Assembly: GCA_035454085.1 (NCBI GenBank)
Contig: DAOTEJ010000008.1
Coordinates: 1 to 54,803, forward strand
Length of the DNA: 54,803 nt
Origin: DAOTEJ01 sp035454085
GTDB lineage: Bacteria > Pseudomonadota > Gammaproteobacteria > Burkholderiales > Burkholderiaceae_F
Direction of reading: 5' to 3'
Part shown: positions 25,572 through 33,158 of the stretch, one piece after another
Layout of the letters: each line of letters opens with the position of its first letter
Position numbering within the stretch: position 1 is the stretch's first letter
The notes under the pieces: generated by a model
What the model saw: only the letters and a program-made list of their open reading frames with translations
Databases searched by the model: none
Told to the model about the DNA's origin: nothing
Position numbers and translations under genes: made by a program

Positions 25572-26993
25572 ATGCTCAAGTCTATGCTCTCCGGTCGCCG
25601 CACCGTGCTCGCGGCGGCTGCGGCGGCCGCGCTGCTCGCCGCCTGCGGCTCCGACGGCGGCGACGCCACGCCCGCGACCACCTTGCAGGCCGTGCATGCG
25701 TCGGCCGATGCACCGGCGGTCGACATCCTGGTCAACGGCACGCGCGTGGCCAGCGGTCTCGCATTCGAGAAGGCCACTGCCGGGTTGCCCGTGCTGTCGG
25801 GACCGACGCGGCTGCAGGTGAATCCGGCCAACAGTGCCACCAGCGCGCTCGATCTGGGCGTCGTGCTCCCGCCTGGCCGCTTCACCTCGGCGGTGGTGGT
25901 GGGGTCGGTCGCTGCGGGCACGCCCGCGGCCCAGGCCCTGTCGGGCGTGATCGTGGAGGACCCGGGCAACGCGCCGGCGGCAGGCAACGTGAAACTGCGC
26001 GTTCTTCATGGCGCGCCCGCGGTGCCCGCGGTGGACATCTATGTGTCCGCGCCGACCGCCGCGCTGCCGGCTCAGCCGACGATCCCCGGCCTGGCCTACA
26101 AGAGCGTCGCGCCGGCCTCGGGCACCAACGCGCTCGAGGTGACCAGTGGCAGCTATCGGATCCGCGCTACTGCGGCCGGGCAGCGCGGCACGATCGCCTT
26201 CGACTCCGGGGCGGTCAGCCTGCCTGCGGGCGGCGACCTGCTGATCGTGGCTGTGCCCGCAACCGGCAGCCTGTCTCCGGTGAAACTGCTGGTGGTCGCG
26301 CGCGACGGATCGAGCTTCGTGATCGGAGACAACCAGGCTGCGCTGCGAGTGGGGCACTTCTCGCCCACCGTGCCCGCGGTTGACGTGTTCCTCAAGGCGC
26401 CGGGTGAGGCCAACTCCGCCGCCAACCGGGTGCTCGCGGGCGTGGTGTTCCCGCAAGACTCCGGCTTCCTCAACGTGCCGGCAGGAACCTACGACGCGTC
26501 TGTGGCGCTGGCGGGTTCGCTGACCGGAGTGCTCAACCTCAACGGCGCCAGTCTTGCGAAGGGCACGAGCACGAGCGTGTTCGCGATCGGCCTGCTGGCT
26601 GGCACGGGCGCGCAGGCACTGCAACTCAAGGCCTTCGCGGACGACCGCACGCCGGTGGCGGGCAAGGCGAAGGTGCGAGTGATGCACCTGTCGCCCGATG
26701 CGCCGGCGGTCGACGTGGTGGCGCTTTCGGGGGGCGCGATCGCGGCCCGCGTGGTCACCAACCTCGCGTATCCGAACGCGACCCAGACCTCGCTGCAACT
26801 CGACCCGGGCACCTACACCCTGGCGGTGGTTCCCACGGGGGCGAGTGCGCCGGTCTTGCCGACCGCTGCGGGCGTTGCCGTGACCCTCGCCGCGGGTGAG
26901 GTGGTGACGATTGCCGCGGTGGGCTGCCTGAGCACGACGGGCGCCTGCGCCGGTGGCGCGCCGTTCCAGTTCAAGCGGATGTCCGACAGGTAA
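25572..26993 (+). CDS. DUF4397 repeat lipoprotein
   Basis: The 473-aa protein starts at ATG 25572 behind GGAGGA and has a lipoprotein signal ending LLAAC (Cys25), so it is anchored in the outer or inner membrane facing the periplasm or outside. Four repeats follow, each led by a motif like RVxHxSPxxPAVDV: about 39-51 (AVHASADAPAVDI), 143-156, 258-271 (RVGHFSPTVPAVDV) and 369-381 (RVMHLSPDAPAVDV). Repeat spacing is 104-115 residues. DUF4397 units are beta-rich and of unknown function. The open frame back to 25440 is not used. A UUCG-loop hairpin follows the stop. The divergent TetR protein is its likely regulator, an inference from position. Confidence 0.85.
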   Translation: MLKSMLSGRRTVLAAAAAAALLAACGSDGGDATPATTLQAVHASADAPAVDILVNGTRVASGLAFEKATAGLPVLSGPTRLQVNPANSATSALDLGVVLPPGRFTSAVVVGSVAAGTPAAQALSGVIVEDPGNAPAAGNVKLRVLHGAPAVPAVDIYVSAPTAALPAQPTIPGLAYKSVAPASGTNALEVTSGSYRIRATAAGQRGTIAFDSGAVSLPAGGDLLIVAVPATGSLSPVKLLVVARDGSSFVIGDNQAALRVGHFSPTVPAVDVFLKAPGEANSAANRVLAGVVFPQDSGFLNVPAGTYDASVALAGSLTGVLNLNGASLAKGTSTSVFAIGLLAGTGAQALQLKAFADDRTPVAGKAKVRVMHLSPDAPAVDVVALSGGAIAARVVTNLAYPNATQTSLQLDPGTYTLAVVPTGASAPVLPTAAGVAVTLAAGEVVTIAAVGCLSTTGACAGGAPFQFKRMSDR

Positions 26994-27013
26994 GCAGCGC
27001 TTGCAGGTTCAGC

Positions 27014-27039
27014 CACAGGGGGCCTTCGGGCCCCTTGTG
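27014..27039 (+). terminator. Probable terminator with UUCG tetraloop
   Basis: GGGGCC-TTCG-GGCCCC (27019-27034) with flanking pairs back to 27014 makes a long stem. The following T run is weak, so efficiency is uncertain. Confidence 0.55.
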
Positions 27040-27180
27040 CATTGTTGCAGGCTCGGCGCGCGCGCATTGGCTTGCGTGCACCGGGCCTTGCGTCGATACT
27101 GCCGTGCCCGATCCCTCCGGCCGGATGAGCCACACAGAACAGGGACGGCGCGCAGCATCGGGACTTCGGAGACAGCCCGC

Positions 27181-28320
27181 TTGGCTTTGCTCAACTACAT
27201 CACGCAGGTGCAGTTCGACTTTGGCGCGCTCAAGCTGGTGCGCGCCGAGTGCGAGCGCATTGGCATCCGCCGGCCTCTGGTGTGCACCGATCGCGGCGTC
27301 GTGGCGGCGGGGCTGGCCGAGCGGCTGCTGGCGGCCCTGGGCGATCTGCCCGCCGCGCTCTACGACGGCACGCCCTCGAACCCCACGGAGTCGGCGGTCA
27401 TGGCGGCGGTGGCGCTCTACCGGGAGCACCGCGCCGACGGCCTGATCGCCCTGGGAGGCGGCAGCCCGATCGACCTGGCCAAGGCAGTGGCGATCGCCGC
27501 CACGCATCCTGAGCCTCTGGCGCACTACGCCACGATCCACGGCGGCAGCCCGCGCATTGGCGCGCAGGCCGCGCCGCTGATCGCGATTCCCACCACTGCC
27601 GGCACGGGCAGCGAGGTGGCGCGCGGCGCGATCATCATCCTCGACGACGGGCGCAAGCTGGGCTTTCACTCCTGGCACCTGGTGCCGCGAGTGGCGATCT
27701 GCGATCCCGAGTTGACGCTGGGTCTGCCGCCGGGGCTCACCGCCGCGACCGGCATGGACGCGATCGCGCATTGCATCGAGACCTACCTTTCGCGCGCCGT
27801 GAATCCGCCGGCCGACGCGATCGCGCTCGACGGGCTGCGGCGCGGGGTGACGCATATCGAACGCGCGGTGGCCGACGGCTCGGACCGCGCGGCGCGCTGG
27901 GCGATGATGAGCGCCTCGATGCAGGGGGCGATGGCGTTTCAGAAGGGGCTGGGGGCGGTGCACTCGCTTTCGCACGCGCTGGGCGAGTTGCGCCTGGGCG
28001 CGCAGGGCCGTGGCCCGCACCACGGCACGCTCAACGCCATGCTGCTGCCCGAGGTTGTGCGCTTCAACGAGGCCGCGGTGCCCGGTCGGGTGCGCGATGT
28101 GGCCGAGGTGTTCGGCGAGCGCGAGGGTGCCGGCCTGGCCGAGGCGCTGCGTCGCCTCAATGCACGCATCGGGCTGCCCACGGGCCTGGCGGCAATGGGC
28201 ATCGAGCCGCGCCACCACGCAGTCGCGGCGGACCACGCGCTGCTCGACCACTGCCATGGGACCAATCCCCGCGTGGCCACGCGCGACGACTATCTGACGC
28301 TGCTCGAGGCCTCGGCATGA
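27181..28320 (+). CDS. Iron-containing alcohol dehydrogenase
   Basis: The 379-aa protein is a group III (Fe-ADH) NAD(P)-dependent dehydrogenase. It has the dinucleotide motif GGGSPIDLAKAVA, IPTTAGTGSEVARGA, and metal ligands in the helices ATGMDAIAHCIETYLS and LGAVHSLSHALGEL with GPHHGTLNAMLLPE. The start is TTG at 27181, giving M-A-L-L-N-Y, the usual family opening, with GGAGA about 9 bases upstream. The open frame to 26953 overlaps the lipoprotein gene and is rejected. It overlaps livG by ATGA, so oxidation of an alcohol or semialdehyde is coupled to the importer that follows. Substrate unknown; maleylacetate reductases are relatives. Confidence 0.87.
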   Translation: MALLNYITQVQFDFGALKLVRAECERIGIRRPLVCTDRGVVAAGLAERLLAALGDLPAALYDGTPSNPTESAVMAAVALYREHRADGLIALGGGSPIDLAKAVAIAATHPEPLAHYATIHGGSPRIGAQAAPLIAIPTTAGTGSEVARGAIIILDDGRKLGFHSWHLVPRVAICDPELTLGLPPGLTAATGMDAIAHCIETYLSRAVNPPADAIALDGLRRGVTHIERAVADGSDRAARWAMMSASMQGAMAFQKGLGAVHSLSHALGELRLGAQGRGPHHGTLNAMLLPEVVRFNEAAVPGRVRDVAEVFGEREGAGLAEALRRLNARIGLPTGLAAMGIEPRHHAVAADHALLDHCHGTNPRVATRDDYLTLLEASA

Positions 28321-29093
28321 GCACCGAGATCATTCTGGAGACCCGGGGCCTGACCAAGGAGTTCAAGGGCTTCGTGGCCGTCAACGACGTGAACCTCAAG
28401 GTCACGCGCGGCTCGATTCACGCCCTGATCGGTCCCAATGGCGCGGGCAAGACCACCTGCTTCAACCTGCTCACCAAGTTCCTGCCGCCCACTCGCGGGC
28501 AGATCCTGTTCAATGGCGTGGACATCACCAAGCTGCAGGCGGAGGACATCGCGCGCCGCGGCATCGTGCGTTCGTTCCAGATCTCGTCGGTGTTTCCGCA
28601 CCTCACCGTGCTCGAGAACGTGCGCGTCGCGCTGCAGCGCGCCACCGGCTGGTCGATGCAGTTCTGGCGCACCGAGCGCGTGCTCGACAAGCTCGACGCT
28701 CGCGTCATGGACCTGCTCGACCAGGTGGACCTGCGCGAGTTCGCCGACGCGGTGACGGTCGAGCTGCCGTACGGCCGCAAGCGCGCGCTCGAGATCGCCA
28801 CCACGCTGGCCACCGAGCCCGACCTCATGCTGCTCGACGAGCCCACCCAGGGCATGGGGCACGAGGACGTGGCGCGGGTGACGGCCCTCATCAAGCGCGT
28901 CGCGGTGGGGCGCACGATCCTGATGGTCGAGCACAACATGGGCGTGGTGGCGGGGATCTCGGACCGCATCACGGTGCTGTCGCGTGGCGCCGTGTTGGCC
29001 GAGGGCAGCTACGCGGAGGTCTCGGCCAACCCCGCGGTCAAGGAGGCCTACATGGGCGCCGCCGAGGGCGAGCTCGAAGGCATCGGGCACTGA
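28317..29093 (+). CDS. livG: Liv-type ABC importer ATPase LivG
   Basis: The 258-aa ATPase has Walker A GPNGAGKT (about 40-47), the Q-loop SFQISSVFPHLTVLENVRVA, Walker B LMLLDEPTQGMG and the switch His in MVEHNMGVV. In place of a clean LSGGQ signature it has LPYGRKRALEIA, a form seen in LivG-like proteins. The family serves branched-chain amino acid, amide and aromatic-acid importers. Its ATG overlaps the dehydrogenase stop. Confidence 0.9.
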   Translation: MSTEIILETRGLTKEFKGFVAVNDVNLKVTRGSIHALIGPNGAGKTTCFNLLTKFLPPTRGQILFNGVDITKLQAEDIARRGIVRSFQISSVFPHLTVLENVRVALQRATGWSMQFWRTERVLDKLDARVMDLLDQVDLREFADAVTVELPYGRKRALEIATTLATEPDLMLLDEPTQGMGHEDVARVTALIKRVAVGRTILMVEHNMGVVAGISDRITVLSRGAVLAEGSYAEVSANPAVKEAYMGAAEGELEGIGH

Positions 29094-29100
29094 GGCGCGG

Positions 29101-29805
29101 ATGAGCGAACCGGTCCTCCAGATTCGCGATCTGCACGCCTGGTACGGCGAGTCGCACGTCCTGCACGGCGTGAACCTCGAGGTGAACCGCGGCGAGGTGG
29201 TCACCCTGCTGGGCCGCAACGGCGCCGGACGCACGAGCACGCTGCGCGCCATTCTCGGGCTGACGGGGCGGCGGCGCGGATCGATCCGCGTGGCGGGCAC
29301 CGAGACCATCGCGCTCCCGACCTACCGCATTGCGCACCTGGGCGTGGGCTACTGCCCCGAGGAGCGCGGCATCTACGCCAGCCTCAGTTGCGAAGAGAAC
29401 CTGATGCTGCCGCCGCGCGTCGGCGAGGGCGGGATGAGCGTCGACGAGATCTACGCCATGTTTCCCAACCTGAGCGAGCGCGCCGCGAGCCCGGGCACGC
29501 GACTGTCGGGGGGCGAGCAGCAGATGCTGGCGGTGGCCCGCATCCTGCGCACCGGCGCGAATCTGCTGCTGCTCGACGAGATCTCCGAGGGCCTGGCGCC
29601 GGTGATCGTCAAGAAGCTCGCCGAGATGATCCGCACGCTGCGCCAGCGCGGCTACACGATCGTCATGGTCGAGCAGAACTTCCGCTTCGCCGCACCGTTG
29701 GCGGACCGCTTCTACGTGGTCGAGCACGGCTCCATCGTCGAAGCCTTCGGCGCGGCCGAGATGAAGCAAAAGGAAGGGCGGCTGCACGAGCTGCTCGGAG
29801 TTTGA
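29101..29805 (+). CDS. livF: Liv-type ABC importer ATPase LivF, Walker A Lys replaced by Arg
   Basis: The 234-aa second ATPase starts at ATG 29101, 7 bp after livG. It has signature LSGGEQQMLAVARIL, Walker B LLLLDEISEGLAP and VMVEQNF. The Walker A reads GRNGAGRTS (38-46), with Arg44 where Lys normally contacts the ATP phosphates. The codon is CGC, so this is not an ambiguous call. I recall similar Arg forms in some burkholderial LivF proteins, so this may be a lineage trait rather than a defect. It would make the ATPase pair asymmetric with LivG. Confidence 0.88.
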   Translation: MSEPVLQIRDLHAWYGESHVLHGVNLEVNRGEVVTLLGRNGAGRTSTLRAILGLTGRRRGSIRVAGTETIALPTYRIAHLGVGYCPEERGIYASLSCEENLMLPPRVGEGGMSVDEIYAMFPNLSERAASPGTRLSGGEQQMLAVARILRTGANLLLLDEISEGLAPVIVKKLAEMIRTLRQRGYTIVMVEQNFRFAAPLADRFYVVEHGSIVEAFGAAEMKQKEGRLHELLGV

Positions 29806-29833
29806 GCGTCAAAACACACCAGAGGAGACAGAC

Positions 29834-31048
29834 ATGAAACTCAAGAAACTCGCGGCCGCCCTGGCCGCCTGCGGGCTGATGTTCGGCGCAGGCGCCGCCC
29901 AGGCCCAGAAGCTTTCCGGCGACAAGATCGTGATCGGCTTCATCACCGACATGTCCTCGCTGTATTCCGACATCGACGGCACGGGCGGGGTCGAGGCGAT
30001 CCGGATGGCGATCGCCGACATGCAAAAGGAGTTCCCCGGCAAGAAGATCGAGCTCGTCTTCGCCGATCACCAGAACAAGGCCGACATCGCCTCGAGCAAG
30101 GTGCGCGAGTGGATCGACCAGGGTGGCGCGGATGTGATCATCGGCGGCACGAACTCGGCGGCGCAGCTGGCGGCAGCCAAGGTCGCCACCGAGAAAAAGC
30201 GCCCCATCCTCGTGGTGGGCGCGGCGACCTCGCGGCTCACGAACGAGGACTGCTCGCCCTACATCGTCCATTACGCCTACGACACGGTCGCGCTCGCCAA
30301 CGGCACCGGGTCCGCGGTGGTCAAGGCGGGCGGCAAGTCGTGGTTCTTCCTGACGGCCGACTACGCCTTCGGGCATTCGCTCGAGAAGGACACGGCCGAT
30401 GTGGTCAAGGCCAGCGGCGGCACGGTGGTGGGCGCGGTGCGGGCGCCGCTGAACGCGTCGGACTTCTCTTCCTTCCTGCTTCAGGCGCAGAACAGCAAGG
30501 CGCAGATCCTCGGCCTGGCCAACGCGGGCGGTGACACGATCAACTCGATCAAGGCCGCTAACGAGTTCGGCGTCACGAAGAACATGAAGCTGGCGGGCCT
30601 GCTGATGTTCATCAACGACATCCATAGCCTCGGGCTCAAGACCACGCAGGGCATGTACCTGACCGACGCCTGGTACTGGAACCTGAATGCGGAGTCCCGT
30701 GCCTGGGGGCGGCGCTTCTTCGAGAAGATGAAGCGCATGCCGTCGTTCCTCCAGGCGGGCGACTACTCGGCCGTCTCGCAGTACCTGCAGGCCGTCAAGA
30801 CCGCGGGCACCGACGATGCCGACGCGGTCATGGCGCAGCTCAAGAAGCAGAAGATCAACGACATGTTCACCAAGGGGGGCGTGATCCGCGCCGACGGACG
30901 CATGGTCCACGACATGTACCTGATGCAGGTGAAGTCGCCGGCCGACTCGAAGGATCCGTGGGACTACTTCAACGTGGTCCAGACGATCCCTGGCGACCAG
31001 GCTTACTTGCCGCTGGCGCAGTCCAGGTGCGCGCTGGTGAAGAAGTGA
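29834..31048 (+). CDS. Liv-type ABC importer substrate-binding protein
   Basis: The 404-aa periplasmic receptor has a Sec signal peptide (cleavage likely after AAQAQ, about residue 25) and the two-lobed type I fold of the leucine/aromatic-binding family. KIVIGFITDMSSLYSDIDG opens the first lobe, and VIIGGTNSAAQLAAAKVA and FFLTADYAFGHSLEKDTADV are family landmarks. An AGAGGAGACAGAC ribosome region precedes the ATG. It lies between the ATPase and permease genes of one operon. The ligand is not readable; this branch often binds amino-acid-like or aromatic carboxylates. Confidence 0.9.
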   Translation: MKLKKLAAALAACGLMFGAGAAQAQKLSGDKIVIGFITDMSSLYSDIDGTGGVEAIRMAIADMQKEFPGKKIELVFADHQNKADIASSKVREWIDQGGADVIIGGTNSAAQLAAAKVATEKKRPILVVGAATSRLTNEDCSPYIVHYAYDTVALANGTGSAVVKAGGKSWFFLTADYAFGHSLEKDTADVVKASGGTVVGAVRAPLNASDFSSFLLQAQNSKAQILGLANAGGDTINSIKAANEFGVTKNMKLAGLLMFINDIHSLGLKTTQGMYLTDAWYWNLNAESRAWGRRFFEKMKRMPSFLQAGDYSAVSQYLQAVKTAGTDDADAVMAQLKKQKINDMFTKGGVIRADGRMVHDMYLMQVKSPADSKDPWDYFNVVQTIPGDQAYLPLAQSRCALVKK

Positions 31049-31142
31049 TCGTGGGGGTGGCGCGCGCAGGCCGGGGTGCTGCCCGGTCGCCAGGGGTTGG
31101 GGCGCGGCTCGTGCCCGCGACCTTGACGGGGCACGCGCAGGG

Positions 31143-32030
31143 ATGAGCGAGCCCTTCGGCATCCCGCTGCCCGCGCTGCTGTCGCAGCTGCTGCTGGGCC
31201 TGGTGAACGGATCGTTCTACGCGATCCTTTCGCTGGGCCTGGCGGTGATCTTCGGCCTGCTCAACGTCATCAACTTCGCCCACGGCGCCATGTACATGAT
31301 GGGCGCGATGGTGACCTGGATGGGCATGCAGTACTTCGGCGTCAACTACTGGGTCTCGCTCGCGCTGGCGCCCCTGGTGGTGGGCGCCTTCGGGGTGGTG
31401 GTGGAGCGGGTGCTGCTGCGCCCGCTCTACAAGCTCGACCATCTCTACGGCCTGTTGCTCACCTTCGGGCTGACGCTGCTCATCGAGGGCGTGTTCCGCT
31501 CCTTCTACGGCGTCTCGGGCCTGCAGTACAGCGCGCCCGAGCAGCTTACTGGCGCCACCAACCTCGGCTTCATGATCCTGCCCAACTACCGCGCCTGGGT
31601 CGTCGTGGCGTCCCTCGTGGTGTGCTTCGCCGTGTGGTACGTGATCGAGCGCACCAAGCTCGGCGCCTACCTGCGCGCGGGAACCGAGAACGCGCCGCTG
31701 ACTGCCGCCTTCGGGGTCAACGTGCCGGTGCTGCGCACCTTTGCCTACGCGTTCGGCGTCGGGCTGGCGGGGCTCGCGGGCGTGCTTGCGGCGCCGATCT
31801 ACCAGGTGCAGCCGCTGATGGGCAGCAACCTGATCATCGTGGTGTTCGCGGTCGTGGTGATCGGCGGGATGGGGTCGATCATGGGCTCGATCATCACCGG
31901 GCTGGCGCTGGGGGTGATCGAGGGCTTCACCAAGGTCTTCTATCCCGAGGCTTCGTCCACGGTGGTGTTCGTGATCATGGCCATCGTGCTGCTGCTGCGC
32001 CCGGCGGGTCTGTTCGGCAAGGAGAAGTGA
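31143..32030 (+). CDS. livH: Liv-type ABC importer permease LivH
   Basis: The 295-aa membrane protein has about eight helices and the LivH pattern: LLGLVNGSFYAILSLGLAVI, FGLLNVINFAHGAMYMMGAM near the N-terminus and VVFAVVVIGGMGSIMGSIIT near the C-terminus. A 94-bp spacer without a gene separates it from the binding protein. Its stop overlaps the livM start (TGATG). Confidence 0.93.
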   Translation: MSEPFGIPLPALLSQLLLGLVNGSFYAILSLGLAVIFGLLNVINFAHGAMYMMGAMVTWMGMQYFGVNYWVSLALAPLVVGAFGVVVERVLLRPLYKLDHLYGLLLTFGLTLLIEGVFRSFYGVSGLQYSAPEQLTGATNLGFMILPNYRAWVVVASLVVCFAVWYVIERTKLGAYLRAGTENAPLTAAFGVNVPVLRTFAYAFGVGLAGLAGVLAAPIYQVQPLMGSNLIIVVFAVVVIGGMGSIMGSIITGLALGVIEGFTKVFYPEASSTVVFVIMAIVLLLRPAGLFGKEK

Positions 32031-33022
32031 TGAAGCTCTCGGCCGACTTCCGCGTCTACCTCGTGCTGCTGGCTCTGCTGCTGGCGCTGCCGGCGCTGGG
32101 CGCCTATCCGGTGTTCGTGATGAAGGTGCTGTGCTTCGCGCTGTTCGCGTGCGCCTTCAATCTGCTGATCGGCTTCACCGGCTTGTTGTCCTTCGGGCAT
32201 GCCGCCTTCTTCGGCGGCGCCGCCTACTTTGCCGGCCATGCGCTCAAGGTCTGGGGCCTGCCCACGCTTGGGGGCCTGGCCGTGGGCCTGGTGGCGGGCG
32301 GCGTGCTCGGCTTGGCGATGGGCTACCTCGCGATCCGCCGCAGCGGGATCTACTTTTCGATGATCACGCTCGCGCTCGCCCAGATGCTCTATTTCTTCTT
32401 CCTGCAGGCGCCCTTCACCGGCGGCGAGGACGGCTTGCAGAGCGTGCCTCGCGGGTCCGTTCTCGGCGTCGACCTGGCCAGCGACCTTGCGCTCTACTAC
32501 TTCGTGGTCGTCATCTTCGTGCTCGCCTTTCTGGCGATCTACCGCATCGTGCACTCGCCCTTCGGGCAGGTGCTCAAGGCGATCCGCGAGAACGAGCCCC
32601 GGGCCACCTCGCTGGGATATTCGACGACTCGCTTCAAGTTGCTGGCCTTCGTGCTGTCGGCAGCACTGGCCGGACTGGCCGGCGCCACCAAGACCCTGGT
32701 GCTGGGTTTTGCCACGCTGACTGACGCGCACTGGAGCACTTCTGGCCTGGTGATCCTGATGGTGCTCGTCGGTGGCATGGGCACGATGCTCGGGCCCATC
32801 GTCGGAGCGGTGGTGATCGTGGCCCTCGAGAACAAGGTCGGCGACATCGGCACCTGGCTGGCGCGCATCACCGGGATCGAGTGGTTCCAGGGCCTGGGCG
32901 AGTCGGTCACCGTGGTCACCGGCCTCATCTTCGTGGTGTGCGTGCTGTCCTTCCGCCGCGGCATCGTCGGCGAGGCGCTCGCGCTGTGGCAGCGCCGGCG
33001 GCCGCCGGCGCGCGCGGGCTGA
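32030..33022 (+). CDS. livM: Liv-type ABC importer permease LivM
   Basis: The 330-aa membrane protein has the LivM landmarks NLLIGFTGLLSFGHAAFFGG (about 44-63), FGQVLKAIRENEPRATSLGY (coupling loop), FVLSAALAGLAGATKTLVLG and LVGGMGTMLGPIVGAVVI. It completes a five-component importer with LivG, LivF, LivH and the binding protein. It is the last gene of the dehydrogenase-liv operon; a 136-bp spacer without a clear terminator follows. Confidence 0.93.
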   Translation: MKLSADFRVYLVLLALLLALPALGAYPVFVMKVLCFALFACAFNLLIGFTGLLSFGHAAFFGGAAYFAGHALKVWGLPTLGGLAVGLVAGGVLGLAMGYLAIRRSGIYFSMITLALAQMLYFFFLQAPFTGGEDGLQSVPRGSVLGVDLASDLALYYFVVVIFVLAFLAIYRIVHSPFGQVLKAIRENEPRATSLGYSTTRFKLLAFVLSAALAGLAGATKTLVLGFATLTDAHWSTSGLVILMVLVGGMGTMLGPIVGAVVIVALENKVGDIGTWLARITGIEWFQGLGESVTVVTGLIFVVCVLSFRRGIVGEALALWQRRRPPARAG

Positions 33023-33158
33023 GCCAAGCGGCGCGCGCGCGACACGCGAGTACGGGACGCCGCGTCCGCTGGCGTCGCAAGCGTGACAAGATTTTCGAGC
33101 CTCCCGCGAGCGTCCGGTTCGCGGGGCCAGCCTGCGCACCCAGGGCGCCACCGCCGCG

